Positions 22,040 to 31,741 of a stretch of DNA of 43,912 bases are shown here, piece after piece. The position numbers and the translations under genes are program-made. The stretch's first letter is position 1. Each line of letters opens with the position of its first letter. Below the pieces are notes generated by a model that was not told the DNA's origin, searched no databases, and saw nothing but the letters and a program-made list of their open reading frames with translations. This stretch comes from a virus. The stretch is from the IMG/VR virus record IMGVR_UViG_3300009103_000060, positions 1 through 43,912 of that record; one strand, given 5' to 3'.

Positions 22040-22505
22040 ACCTTATTTTGTTCCTTACACTTCAGAGAATCATAATGATATATATGATATAGAACTCGAT
22101 GCAATTAGTCTTATAGAAATGTTTGGGATTTGCGGAAACGTAGATCCCTCTGAGACTCTCGCTTTAACGACCTTCAAAAGTACCCAAGCATGGATCATTT
22201 ATGATGCCTCAGGAAAACCCGATGGTGTCTTTGGTATAACTGATTTAGGATTCAACACAGGGTCGCCTTGGTTGTTACATTCAGGGAACGTTGCAAGGAA
22301 TCATAAAAGGGAATTCTTAGAGGGTTCCTTTGAGATCATGCAGATCTTTATGTCAAACTATTCTGAGATGTATAACTATGTATGGGTTGACCATATAGAA
22401 GCACATCGATGGTTGTCTAAGTTAGGGTTTACAGTTGACAAGACATTCAAACATTCATTCGCTAAGAACGATATTCAATTTTATAAATTTTATTACAAAG
22501 GCTAA
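22020..22505 (+). CDS. Internal virion protein A, T7 gp13-like, 161 aa
   Basis: I chose the ATG at 22020 (MEEVESKPYFVPYTSENHND), overlapping the gp12-like end. The C-terminal block YSEMYNYVWVDHIEAHRWLSKLGF followed by an aromatic end matches T7 gp13 (DTLWNYVWVGNTSHIRFLKTIG). The fold is of the acetyltransferase (GNAT-like) type in this family. In T7, gp13 is needed for virion assembly. No catalytic activity can be inferred. Confidence 0.85.
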   Translation: MEEVESKPYFVPYTSENHNDIYDIELDAISLIEMFGICGNVDPSETLALTTFKSTQAWIIYDASGKPDGVFGITDLGFNTGSPWLLHSGNVARNHKREFLEGSFEIMQIFMSNYSEMYNYVWVDHIEAHRWLSKLGFTVDKTFKHSFAKNDIQFYKFYYKG

Positions 22506-22508
22506 ATC

Positions 22509-23030
22509 ATGTGTTTACCCATTATTCCTATTATAGGGGCCAGTTTAGGTGCCATTGGAGCAGGAGCTAATATCATGGCTCAGAATGCAGCTGCGGATGC
22601 ACATAATCGTGGTCTTGAAGTACAGATGCAACAGCAACGTACAGCTGAAGCAGATATGAATTTACAACTACGTAACCAACAACAAGCAATCAATGAGAAT
22701 GGTGTCGCTGCTCGATTCCAAAGATCTCGTGAACATCTTGTTGAGATGGGACGTATTAAAGCTCAGAATGCATTTATAGGCATTTCAGGAGACAGTCGAC
22801 AAGGAGCTGTTCATTCAGCTAAAGCAGGTCTTGATCTTTCAATTATGAGAGCTAATCAAGAATCTCAATTAATTAATACTCAACAAAAGATTACTTCTAA
22901 TAGAATTAATACACAAGCTCAAGTAGAGGCTACTCAGTCTAGACAACAGTTTGGTGTCAGTCCTCTAACAGCAGGCCTACAAATTCTTAGTGGTGGCTTT
23001 AGTGGGGCAGCAACAGGAGCAAGTTTCTAA
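22509..23030 (+). CDS. Internal virion protein B, T7 gp14-like, 173 aa
   Basis: Opens MCLPIIPIIGASLGAIGAGA, a hydrophobic glycine/alanine stretch expected to enter membranes. A Gln-rich helix follows (VQMQQQRTAEADMNLQLRNQ), then GISGDSRQGAVHSAKAGLDL. T7 gp14 (196 aa) is ejected first and forms the outer-membrane part of the DNA-translocation channel. Position between gp13-like and gp15-like genes supports this. The C terminus is glycine rich. Confidence 0.88.
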   Translation: MCLPIIPIIGASLGAIGAGANIMAQNAAADAHNRGLEVQMQQQRTAEADMNLQLRNQQQAINENGVAARFQRSREHLVEMGRIKAQNAFIGISGDSRQGAVHSAKAGLDLSIMRANQESQLINTQQKITSNRINTQAQVEATQSRQQFGVSPLTAGLQILSGGFSGAATGASF

Positions 23031-25052
23031 ATGGCTGATAGACGAATTAATAGACAGAGTGCTCAGTTAAATCGTCAGGTAGAGTTAGGTCGCTTACAAG
23101 CACCTGGTATAACTGGCATGACTGAAGAAGCAAATAGTGCTATGCAGTTAGCAGGTGCTCTTGGTGGAGTTAATAGTATCTTCGGTAGTATTGGTTCCAT
23201 GATCCAACAACGTGAAGCTAGTAGACGTGAACAAGAATTAGAAGATATCAGAGCAGGTCAAACTGCTGAACGTCTTGGAGAAGAACGTCAAGAAGGTGAA
23301 TCAGAAGCATTCATTAAAGGTCGTAACCAACAATGGGGTACATCTGATGGTCTGAGTATCAAGAAGCTTGGTGAGGAATTCCTTCAAGCAAACATTGATG
23401 CAGAATCTAATGCTGACTTTCAAGCTTCCTTTCAAGAGTTCAAACAGACACACCTTCAAGGTATGGATCAATTACCTGAAGAGTATCGTGAGAAGTTTGC
23501 TAAGTATTGGGATGATACAGAAAGACGTATTGTCAATGCTTGGGAGAATGAAGAGCATCGTCGTGATATTGAACAAATGCGTATCACAACTACACATGCT
23601 GTTGATGCTGGACTCGATGATATCTTAAGTAAGGATTTAACTCCTGAGCAACGTACTGCTGAAATTAAAGCTTACGAGCAAGAGTTGCATTCCAATAAAT
23701 CGGGTGCAATGGATAAGAGACTTTACAAGAAATTAATTAATGACTTGTTTGCTGGTAAACTTATAGACTATGCTAAAGAGAATAATGACCGTTCAGTCTT
23801 AGATTATAAAGACATTGGTGATAAAGATGGTATAACCGTTGAGCTCTCTGATCCAGCCCTTAAGGCAGCCTTTGAGAAAGCTGATAAGGAACTAGAAGGG
23901 ATCTCTAAGAGTGAAACCTTTAAGGCTGTTAAAAATGAAACAGCTTTATTTGAAGGTAAGGTTAATCAATTAACTAAATCTTTTAATGAAGAAATGGACA
24001 TCATTAAAAAGATGGTCGATGATCCTGTTCAAGGTATCACTGCTGAACGTGCTCTAGGTATGTCTGAAAGAGCTACTCAAAAATATAAATTAAAAATGGA
24101 AGATGAGCGAGAAGCTTATAAAGAATATGTTCAAGGTCAAGACTTAAGTCCTGCTGAAGAACGTGCCTTTATAGCTCGCTTTGATGAAAGAGCTGAATAT
24201 GGTCAGTTAGTAGCTGAACAAATGACAAAACAAATAGCTGAAGATAAAGCCTCTAAAGAGTTAGATGCTAAGATCGCTTTTCAAGATGCCCGAATAGCTG
24301 AGCCTAATCGTGTATTTAGGTCGGACGAAATGGAAGCTATGGGTATGTCTAAAAAGGATATTGCTGCTGAACAGAATGCTCAAATAGCCATTGCTAAAAA
24401 CAAACTAAAACAAGCTGGAGATAAGATAGGTGCTAGTGTCGAAGCTAAAGGTAATCAACGTATTGCTGATGACATTAGAAAAGCCTTACGAGGTATGACA
24501 CCTTTTGATAGCCAACTTAAATTCAATGCTTTACTTAATACTGCAATGCAGAAGGTCACTAATGCTAAACTACGTGATGACCTAGTACAAGCAATTAAGA
24601 AACGTAGAGACCGTGAGTCTGACCTAAAAGGAATTAATGAATGGTTAGATGATCGTAGTAAAGCCCTTGATGAAACCTTAGCAGGTGCTGAAGTAGAAGG
24701 TACTGGAATTATTGACGATACAGATTTTACTGATCAACAGAAGTTAAATGCTCGTTGGAATATCGAAGATAAGATCCGTGAGGCCTATACTGAGGCTCGT
24801 TCTAAAGGTAAAACTCAAGTCGAAGCTCTACGTGAAGCTGAACAATTTGGTACAGGATTATTCAGAAACCTAGAAGATGATTTAGACACTTGGGCAACTA
24901 AGTATTTAACCCCTCAAACTAGTGTTAAGAAAGACCCTGACAAGTTCGCATTAACTGAAGCCCATCATCATTACATTTTACTGGACGGTAAAGTTGTAAT
25001 ATGGGATAGTAAATTAAATAAAGTAATTGATAATAATCCAAAAATGAAATAA
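23031..25052 (+). CDS. Internal virion protein C, T7 gp15-like, 673 aa
   Basis: The start ATG is immediately after the gp14-like stop (TAAATG). It is a long, mostly helical, charged protein (MADRRINRQSAQLNRQVELG; ITAERALGMSERATQKYKLK). T7 gp15 is 747 aa and forms the periplasmic conduit with gp16 during ejection. The sequence matches that role by size, composition and order, though primary sequence similarity is weaker than for other virion genes. Confidence 0.85.
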   Translation: MADRRINRQSAQLNRQVELGRLQAPGITGMTEEANSAMQLAGALGGVNSIFGSIGSMIQQREASRREQELEDIRAGQTAERLGEERQEGESEAFIKGRNQQWGTSDGLSIKKLGEEFLQANIDAESNADFQASFQEFKQTHLQGMDQLPEEYREKFAKYWDDTERRIVNAWENEEHRRDIEQMRITTTHAVDAGLDDILSKDLTPEQRTAEIKAYEQELHSNKSGAMDKRLYKKLINDLFAGKLIDYAKENNDRSVLDYKDIGDKDGITVELSDPALKAAFEKADKELEGISKSETFKAVKNETALFEGKVNQLTKSFNEEMDIIKKMVDDPVQGITAERALGMSERATQKYKLKMEDEREAYKEYVQGQDLSPAEERAFIARFDERAEYGQLVAEQMTKQIAEDKASKELDAKIAFQDARIAEPNRVFRSDEMEAMGMSKKDIAAEQNAQIAIAKNKLKQAGDKIGASVEAKGNQRIADDIRKALRGMTPFDSQLKFNALLNTAMQKVTNAKLRDDLVQAIKKRRDRESDLKGINEWLDDRSKALDETLAGAEVEGTGIIDDTDFTDQQKLNARWNIEDKIREAYTEARSKGKTQVEALREAEQFGTGLFRNLEDDLDTWATKYLTPQTSVKKDPDKFALTEAHHHYILLDGKVVIWDSKLNKVIDNNPKMK

Positions 25053-25061
25053 GGAAATAAT

Positions 25062-28000
25062 ATGTCTGAAGAATTAAATCTGCCAGTTGGTGCTCTTTTA
25101 TTAACAGAAGATCAAGCCTTTGGGCATATTAATCCTGCACCCCAAGGGCTCCCTGAAGGGGCAACTTTATTAACCGAAGATCAAGCTACTGAGAAGTTAC
25201 TTGGTACATTGCCTCCAAGGGTTGACCCTAATAAATTTGATTCATTAATTCGTAGTATTGACATCTATGGTCGTGATCAGTTTCCTGAGAAAGAAGCTAA
25301 GAGAGTTGCTAATTTATTTTATTCGATGAAATTAGATCTAGATCCTAATAGTCAGAATGGTAAGTCAGAGCATAATGCTAGAACCTTTTTAGGTCTAGAA
25401 GCTGATCAAGAGTTACCTTCTTATGTCGATCAAGTGAAATCTATTAGAGAACTTTATGATCCTAATCCAAGTAATCCTGAAATGCAAGCTTATAAAGAAG
25501 TTGCTGACATTGAATCTAGGATTAAAGCAGGAGAAGATGTTCCTGAAGTTGAGATTGAATGGGGTGTTTTAACCCATGCAGCTAATCTATTCTCTGAGAG
25601 AGCTCCTAAGAAATCTGAAGATGCTTGGACTCATCACTTCCGTAAGTCTCGTTTAGCTCAACGTGAGTTGGGTGAGCAGATTATGTCTAAAGGTGCTCAA
25701 GAGTTTGCCCTAAAGACATTAATTACAAAAGACTTTGATGAGACTACTTTCAAGACTCTTAATGAAAATGATAAACAATACTTCTTTACTTATCTTAAAT
25801 CTTTAAGTCCTAAACAAGATAAAGCTTTCTTTGATGAAGTCGGTCTTCGAGTTAAACGTGCAGGTTATGATAGCTTTGATGCTTTCGTAGAGACTGGACG
25901 TATGTTCCATGAAGGTTTAACTGGAGCTGAAGATCCTGTAGTTCTTTATAGAAATACTAAGAACATGTCTAGGAAAGAAGCTGAGGCTTGGATTAAGAAT
26001 AATATCGAACATGTACAACGTTTCCAACACGTACCTCTTAGTAAAGCTGGAGCTGTCCATCAAGGGACTAGTTCAGGGTTTGCTGATAATGAATCTAACA
26101 TACAAGAAGCAACTAGTAAATCAGTCAAGAATATCTTAGAAAACTATGATGATCTAATGGCTGAAGGTAAAGCTACGATTGAAAGTCGTAATGCTACTAA
26201 AAACTTCTATGCTTCTATCAGACCTGAGTTCAAAGAAAAAGGTATGGTACGTAATAGTTTTATGACTGCTGTTGATATGTCAGTCGACCTCGGTGCTATT
26301 ATTGCTGTCAGTATACCTACTGGTGGTTATGGTGGTGCTGTATATACTATGGGTAGATATGCAGGTCCAATGCGTCAAAGATTAATTGACGAAGGTGTCA
26401 GTGATGTTGAAGCTAATAGAGCTGCTTTAACAAGCTCAGTGCCTTATGTCGTTGCTGAGATGATTAAGCTTAAATCCCTTGCTAAGCTCGCTGGAGTTGG
26501 TACTAAGGGTACAACTAAGCTGACCTCTGAGAAAGCTAAAGAGACCTTCTTAAAAGGCCTTACAGAGCATCTTAAAAAGCAATCCACTAAAGAAGCTTGG
26601 CAGAATAACATTAAAGAGTTTGCTAAAGGAACTTATACACAAGTTTCTCAAGAAGCTTATCAGTCATTAGTTGAACAAGCTACACTTGCTTATGCTAAAG
26701 AATATCTTGGAGCTGATGACATTGCTTACCGAGAACTTGATGAGAGTTTTAGAGCTGAGATTAAAGCTGCTCTTTCAGGTATGCCTTGGATTGTTGGTTC
26801 AGGTATGGCTATTGGTAAAGCTGGTAGTGTGAAGTCTAAGACTAATTATAATCTAATAGAAGCTCAGAAGGCTATGTTAGAGCATATTAAATCTTCAGAT
26901 ACTAATATTGACTATAGTGATGTTAAAAACCGTATGGATGAGGCTAGTACTGCTAAGATGTGGAAAGACATCGCTGAAGCTGAGACTGATAAACAGATAG
27001 CTGGTACATTAAGTATGTACGGTGAAAGTATGTCAGTTGGACAAGCTAAAGCTACCTTAAAGAATATCGAAAAGATTGAAAAAGAATCCGTATTAAAAGC
27101 TGAAGCCTTACGTGTTCAGATGAATAAAGAACTTGACAACGTAGATCGTACTGTAGACTTTGGTACTATTAAAGAAGTCATTGGTAATGATTCTACTATT
27201 GAACAAAGTTCTGATACATCTTATAAAGTAACTGGTAAAGGCGGTGCTTCTTTTAATATCAATATCATGTCTGACTTGGACTTCAATGAACAGTATGAAG
27301 GTAACCTCGGTATTTGGGATGCAAGTACTAAATCTATTGTACTTCCTGAAAGTGCCACTGATGTTACCCTTAGTCACGAATTCACACATGCCCTTGAGGA
27401 CCTTGGAGTAATCTCTAAGAGTGAGCTCGAGACATTAACTAAGATGGCTCGTAAAGCTGACCCCGATAGTGGTAAGTCTGATAGTGAAGCTATTGCTGAC
27501 TTCCAACAAGAGATTCAACAAACTGGTGATTTACCTCCCGCTGTAAATGGTATCATAGACAAGATTAAAGCTTGGCTTCAAGATGCTCTTTATGTGGTCA
27601 CTAAAGGTAAAGTTAAAAGGTCAGCTAGAAGTATTTCTAAAGACATCACTTCAGGTAAAATCTTAAAACAGTCTCCAACTGATGTTAACAAGGAAGGTAT
27701 TAGACCTTCTAAAGGTGAAAACATTAGTGGTTCTAGATTAGCTAGTATTAATGTTGCTAAGGATATTATTCGTGGTAATAAATTAGATAAAGACTTAGAT
27801 CCTGAGATTGTTAAAGAAGGTAGAGCAATTGCTAAAGTAGCTCAACGTGAAATTGCTAAAGCTAAACGTAGTGATGATATTGTCAATAAGGCAATTCGTA
27901 AAGCTGAGATTACCCGTCACTTTAATAATAAAATTACAGAGGTATATCGTGAAGGTTTTAATACTGGTGTTGTCGTTGAACGTGCAGCAGCTGAAGCTAA

Positions 28001-30833
28001 GCAAAAAGAGCAAACTAAGAAATTTGAAACACCTTTCGCCATTAAGTCACTTGGAAAGAAGACTGTAGAGGGTATTCAGAAAGAAATTGATGAAGGTACT
28101 GAAATTGATATTGATCAGTTATTTGATCGTATCCAAGAAGAAGTACATCAAACATTAATTGATAAAAAGATCTTGGAACCTAAACAGGCTTTCAAATCTA
28201 ATGAAGCTTATAAACAGTCCCTTAAAGAAGTCACTGAAGAAGTTATTAAGGCGATGATGAGAAACGTTGCTCCAGGCATGTCCAAGGAAAAACTTAAGAA
28301 TCAGATTCGTGAATTCAGAACTTCTAAACAGACTGCAAGTATTATTAGTCGTGCTAAGAAATTAGTTGAATCTGTAAATGATGCTCGCTCTAAGCAGAGT
28401 TCAGATCAGATCATGAAGGAATTCAATAAGACTCTTAAGAAGTGGTTAGGTGCTAAGTTATCTAATCGTATTGTTAAGGTTAAGACTAATAAGAATAAAG
28501 ATGGTATTGAAGAGATCAAAGAGATCGATCCAATTACACATGACTTCTTAAGACTTGCTAAACAAGTTTCTAAATTGAGTGGTGTTAAACGTGCTAAGGT
28601 TCTGAAAGAAGTTCAATCTCTTATAGAGAATACAGATGGTAATGTTACTATTGATAAAATAGAAGAAACTATCGAAGCTTATTCAGAAGAATTAACAGCT
28701 CTTAAATCTCATTTCTTACATAAAGATCAAAAGACTGCTGATCCTAAGGATCGTTTGATTATGTTCCATAAAGCTCTAAGTGAGTTTGGAGCTATCAAGA
28801 GTCAGGACTTACAAGGCCGTATAAGGGCCCTAGAAGCCCTCCAAGCAACCGTCAATGGTTCTATTACTGATCTTGCTAAGAAACGTGCTCAGCATCGCTT
28901 AGAAGCTAATTCCTTAGTATCAGACCTAGAGCCTGGTATTAGAGGTGGTAAGAAGTCATCTGATATGATGAATAAAATTACTTCAGCTACAGGTATTACC
29001 TATAGTCTTAAGTCACTCTTTAGGGCAGCTACATTGAACTCTAAAGGTGAGACTCAGAAGAAAGCTGATAAAGTCTTTGATAAGTTACTTAGAATGATCA
29101 ATAGAGGTGTCCATGAAAGGGACGTTCAGATTGATGTTAATAATGCTAAGGCTTATAAAGCTATTGAAGAGATCTATGGTAAGAAACCTTTCAAGGTACT
29201 GGCTGACTTAGCTAAGCCTAAGAAAGAATATGATAAGTATAGTAAGCAAGGACGTAAGTTGTCTAAGCTTCACTTAATGCAGATTATAGGTACTATTGAA
29301 CAGGATGCTTATAAAGACAATCAAGTTATACAAGACCGTGCTAAAGATTTAGATTCTATGAAGTCAGAATTGACTGCACAGGATTTAGAATTTATGGAAT
29401 GGTTTAAGGACTTCTATCAAGATGGTATTCAACGTATCTCTGATAAGTCTCATAAAGTACTTGGTGTCCGTATTCAAGAGACTCCTGAATTTCTTCCAAC
29501 AGCAATTAAGACTAAGAAGCATGGATTACCTAATGCTTTGACAACTACTAATATTATCCCTGCCTCACTAAAGCCTCGTGTAGATCACCAAAATGATCTT
29601 AATGAAGAGTTTCATATATTTGATTTATTCCTTCGAAGGAATCGTCAGAATGAGCACTTCATGGCCAATGTAGAGACAATGCAGATGTTAGATAGTGTCT
29701 TAGGTAAGCCTGACATGCATGATGCTATTGAAGGTGCTTTAGGTGCTAAAGGTAAAGAATACTTATATGGTGGTGTTCAAGATTGGATTAACGATGGTTA
29801 TATTGATCATGGTCGTATTCCTTTTATTGATAAACTACGAAGTTGGTTTACTTGGCAGAAGTTTGCTTTTAATGCTCGAATTGGTATCAAACAGTTAACA
29901 TCTATCCCAGCCTTTGCGCACGAGATTGGTGTAGCTAATACAGTTAAATACACAGCCAATGCTATTACGACTAGTGAAGGTCGTGAAGCTATGCTCACAA
30001 TATTAAAAGATCCTCTAGCAAAGAATCGTATGAACCTTGGTAATACTGAGGAATTACAATTTGCTATTGAAAGATTTGAAGTGAGTAAACTACGTAACGT
30101 CCTTAAGCATGCTTTATGGGCTAACCGTTGGGGTGACATCATTCCTTCTTTAATTGTTGGTCAAGGAATCTATCGTTCAAAGATGGAAGAACTGACTCAA
30201 ACAATGTCGAAAGAAGATGCCCATAAGGAAGCCATTAGTCAAGTCTTTGAAGTAATTCAGAGTACTCAGCAATCAAGCTCCCTTAAGGATCAAGGTGTGG
30301 CACAACGTAGAGGTGGTTCTCTAGGACAAGTTGCTAGTATCTTTACAAATACTACCCGACAGTTCCTTGAAAGAGAACTTGTAGCTGCTCAAAGGTTAGC
30401 TACAGACCCTACTGATAGAACTAAACAAGCAGACTTTGGTCGAGCTATGTTTGTTAATCATGTTGCCTTACCTGCCCTATATAATGGTATGAACATAATC
30501 ATCAATGCAATTCTTGGGGATTCTCCCGATGAAGACGATTGGAGAATGATGTTTATATCAATGGTAGTAGGCCCTGCGTCAGGATTTATTATTGGTGGTG
30601 CTATAGCTGTAGGAATGATCGAAGCATTATTTACTGGTAAGAAAGGTCGTTCAAAAGGATTCACTCCACTAACAGGTATCATTGACGATGCTTCTTACTT
30701 AGGAGAAATGGCAAGTAATTTATTTAGTGGTGAGTTTGAAGATGCAGGTGATGATGCTATGAAGATTATTAAATCTCAATTAGCCCCTGTACGTGAAGCT
30801 CTTAAAGCTAAAGAAAACTTCATTGATAAATAA
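25062..30833 (+). CDS. Giant internal virion protein (gp16 position) with HEFTH metallopeptidase motif, 1923 aa
   Basis: Much longer than T7 gp16 (1318). The N terminus carries two copies of a LPxGAxLLTEDQA motif (residues about 6-43). A hydrophobic span lies near residues 404-430. Residues 772-776 read HEFTH after SATDVTLS, followed by DSEAIADFQQEI, a pattern of zinc-dependent metallopeptidases (HExxH plus downstream Glu). Long helical regions follow. The C-terminal third (RIGIKQLTSIPAFAHEIGVA; FTNTTRQFLERELVAAQRL) resembles large phage polyvalent/virion-injected proteins, with a glycine-rich membrane span near 1829-1857. I see no lytic transglycosylase motif as in T7 gp16. Predicted to be ejected into the cell with the DNA. 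Confidence 0.88.
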   Translation: MSEELNLPVGALLLTEDQAFGHINPAPQGLPEGATLLTEDQATEKLLGTLPPRVDPNKFDSLIRSIDIYGRDQFPEKEAKRVANLFYSMKLDLDPNSQNGKSEHNARTFLGLEADQELPSYVDQVKSIRELYDPNPSNPEMQAYKEVADIESRIKAGEDVPEVEIEWGVLTHAANLFSERAPKKSEDAWTHHFRKSRLAQRELGEQIMSKGAQEFALKTLITKDFDETTFKTLNENDKQYFFTYLKSLSPKQDKAFFDEVGLRVKRAGYDSFDAFVETGRMFHEGLTGAEDPVVLYRNTKNMSRKEAEAWIKNNIEHVQRFQHVPLSKAGAVHQGTSSGFADNESNIQEATSKSVKNILENYDDLMAEGKATIESRNATKNFYASIRPEFKEKGMVRNSFMTAVDMSVDLGAIIAVSIPTGGYGGAVYTMGRYAGPMRQRLIDEGVSDVEANRAALTSSVPYVVAEMIKLKSLAKLAGVGTKGTTKLTSEKAKETFLKGLTEHLKKQSTKEAWQNNIKEFAKGTYTQVSQEAYQSLVEQATLAYAKEYLGADDIAYRELDESFRAEIKAALSGMPWIVGSGMAIGKAGSVKSKTNYNLIEAQKAMLEHIKSSDTNIDYSDVKNRMDEASTAKMWKDIAEAETDKQIAGTLSMYGESMSVGQAKATLKNIEKIEKESVLKAEALRVQMNKELDNVDRTVDFGTIKEVIGNDSTIEQSSDTSYKVTGKGGASFNINIMSDLDFNEQYEGNLGIWDASTKSIVLPESATDVTLSHEFTHALEDLGVISKSELETLTKMARKADPDSGKSDSEAIADFQQEIQQTGDLPPAVNGIIDKIKAWLQDALYVVTKGKVKRSARSISKDITSGKILKQSPTDVNKEGIRPSKGENISGSRLASINVAKDIIRGNKLDKDLDPEIVKEGRAIAKVAQREIAKAKRSDDIVNKAIRKAEITRHFNNKITEVYREGFNTGVVVERAAAEAKQKEQTKKFETPFAIKSLGKKTVEGIQKEIDEGTEIDIDQLFDRIQEEVHQTLIDKKILEPKQAFKSNEAYKQSLKEVTEEVIKAMMRNVAPGMSKEKLKNQIREFRTSKQTASIISRAKKLVESVNDARSKQSSDQIMKEFNKTLKKWLGAKLSNRIVKVKTNKNKDGIEEIKEIDPITHDFLRLAKQVSKLSGVKRAKVLKEVQSLIENTDGNVTIDKIEETIEAYSEELTALKSHFLHKDQKTADPKDRLIMFHKALSEFGAIKSQDLQGRIRALEALQATVNGSITDLAKKRAQHRLEANSLVSDLEPGIRGGKKSSDMMNKITSATGITYSLKSLFRAATLNSKGETQKKADKVFDKLLRMINRGVHERDVQIDVNNAKAYKAIEEIYGKKPFKVLADLAKPKKEYDKYSKQGRKLSKLHLMQIIGTIEQDAYKDNQVIQDRAKDLDSMKSELTAQDLEFMEWFKDFYQDGIQRISDKSHKVLGVRIQETPEFLPTAIKTKKHGLPNALTTTNIIPASLKPRVDHQNDLNEEFHIFDLFLRRNRQNEHFMANVETMQMLDSVLGKPDMHDAIEGALGAKGKEYLYGGVQDWINDGYIDHGRIPFIDKLRSWFTWQKFAFNARIGIKQLTSIPAFAHEIGVANTVKYTANAITTSEGREAMLTILKDPLAKNRMNLGNTEELQFAIERFEVSKLRNVLKHALWANRWGDIIPSLIVGQGIYRSKMEELTQTMSKEDAHKEAISQVFEVIQSTQQSSSLKDQGVAQRRGGSLGQVASIFTNTTRQFLERELVAAQRLATDPTDRTKQADFGRAMFVNHVALPALYNGMNIIINAILGDSPDEDDWRMMFISMVVGPASGFIIGGAIAVGMIEALFTGKKGRSKGFTPLTGIIDDASYLGEMASNLFSGEFEDAGDDAMKIIKSQLAPVREALKAKENFIDK

Positions 30834-30842
30834 AATTAAATG

Positions 30843-30862
30843 GGTCACCCTTAGGGGTGGCC
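30843..30862 (+). promoter_or_regulatory. Compact hairpin between gp16-like and tail fibre genes
   Basis: GGTCACCC and GGGTGGCC pair over 8 bp (one T-G) around a TTAG loop. No T tract. In a late operon this is probably an RNA processing or stability site. TATAAGGTATAAT follows, but no paired -35 element is convincing. Confidence 0.6.
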
Positions 30863-30887
30863 TCTAACATATAAGGTATAATCGATC

Positions 30888-31739
30888 ATGGATCAATTTA
30901 TTCTATACTACGATGGAGATGGTATACAAACAGTATTCACTGCTCCCTCAGTAAATGAATTTATTTCTGAGATTCAAGTAACAGTATCGGGAACTCCTCA
31001 GTTTGAAGGAGTCGATTACACGTGGGATAATGTCCTACAGCAGGTTACTTTCACAGTCCCACCTCCTTCAGGTACAGAGAATGTAGAGATCTTTAGGTTC
31101 ACTTCTACATCAGAACCTAAGGTTGTATATCAGAAAGATGGTGTCTTAACTGAACAAGACATTAATATCTCTCTACAACAAATTATCAGTCGTATAAACG
31201 AAATGACTGAGTTTGAATATTTACAGATTACCGATGGTCACTTCTATTTTGATGATCGACAATTAAAAGACGTTAGTGATCCTACAGATCTTCAGGATGT
31301 TTTAACACTAAATTACTTCCTTAATAATGGTGGTGGTAGTATTGATAATACTGTCCTTAATGGAATCCTCGAGGGAGACCTTCCAATTGTCCTTGCAGAG
31401 GACGGTGCTAAACTTGATATTAGGTTTGAACCTCAAGTTGGTGGTCTTAGTCAGAATCCTATGCTCGTTAAGAGTGCAGGTATTTGGAGAGAGATTACTT
31501 GGCAGACATTATTAGACGGTATTATAGACTTAGTTAATGGAACTATTGTTCGTAACGGCGATCGTTTAGAAACAGCTGGTTTCTCAGGAACTCGTGATAG
31601 AGTAACTGATGTAACTTATAATACAGGAACTCATGTTCTTGAATATCATTTATTTGAAGACACTTATGTAAATGGACTTTTAACTACCTCAGTAGATCAA
31701 GGTACAGTCTTAATTAACACAGCAGTAGCGGAGAGTTAA
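30888..31739 (+). CDS. Tail fibre/adaptor protein, T7 gp17 N-terminal-like, 283 aa
   Basis: The N-terminal approximately 110 residues follow the gp17 tail-attachment domain: FILYYDGDGIQTVFTAPSVN, then EIFRFTSTSEPKVVYQKDGV, then EQDINISLQQIISRINEM. T7 has RRVTSTTDRLVDFTDGSIL at the same place. The rest is short and beta rich, without a long shaft. It is therefore likely an adaptor that anchors other receptor-binding proteins, probably those encoded at 31742, 35439 and 36765. Confidence 0.87.
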   Translation: MDQFILYYDGDGIQTVFTAPSVNEFISEIQVTVSGTPQFEGVDYTWDNVLQQVTFTVPPPSGTENVEIFRFTSTSEPKVVYQKDGVLTEQDINISLQQIISRINEMTEFEYLQITDGHFYFDDRQLKDVSDPTDLQDVLTLNYFLNNGGGSIDNTVLNGILEGDLPIVLAEDGAKLDIRFEPQVGGLSQNPMLVKSAGIWREITWQTLLDGIIDLVNGTIVRNGDRLETAGFSGTRDRVTDVTYNTGTHVLEYHLFEDTYVNGLLTTSVDQGTVLINTAVAES

Positions 31740-31741
31740 TC

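Noticed and set aside
22020-22505. Active acetyltransferase
   Set aside because: The product matches T7 gp13 internal virion protein by sequence block and position; GNAT-like fold members there are structural.
29807-30142. Minus-strand ORFs of 60-116 codons in several places
   Set aside because: All lie opposite well-supported coding genes, lack ribosome binding sites and show no recognisable motif; they mirror codon bias of the + strand.
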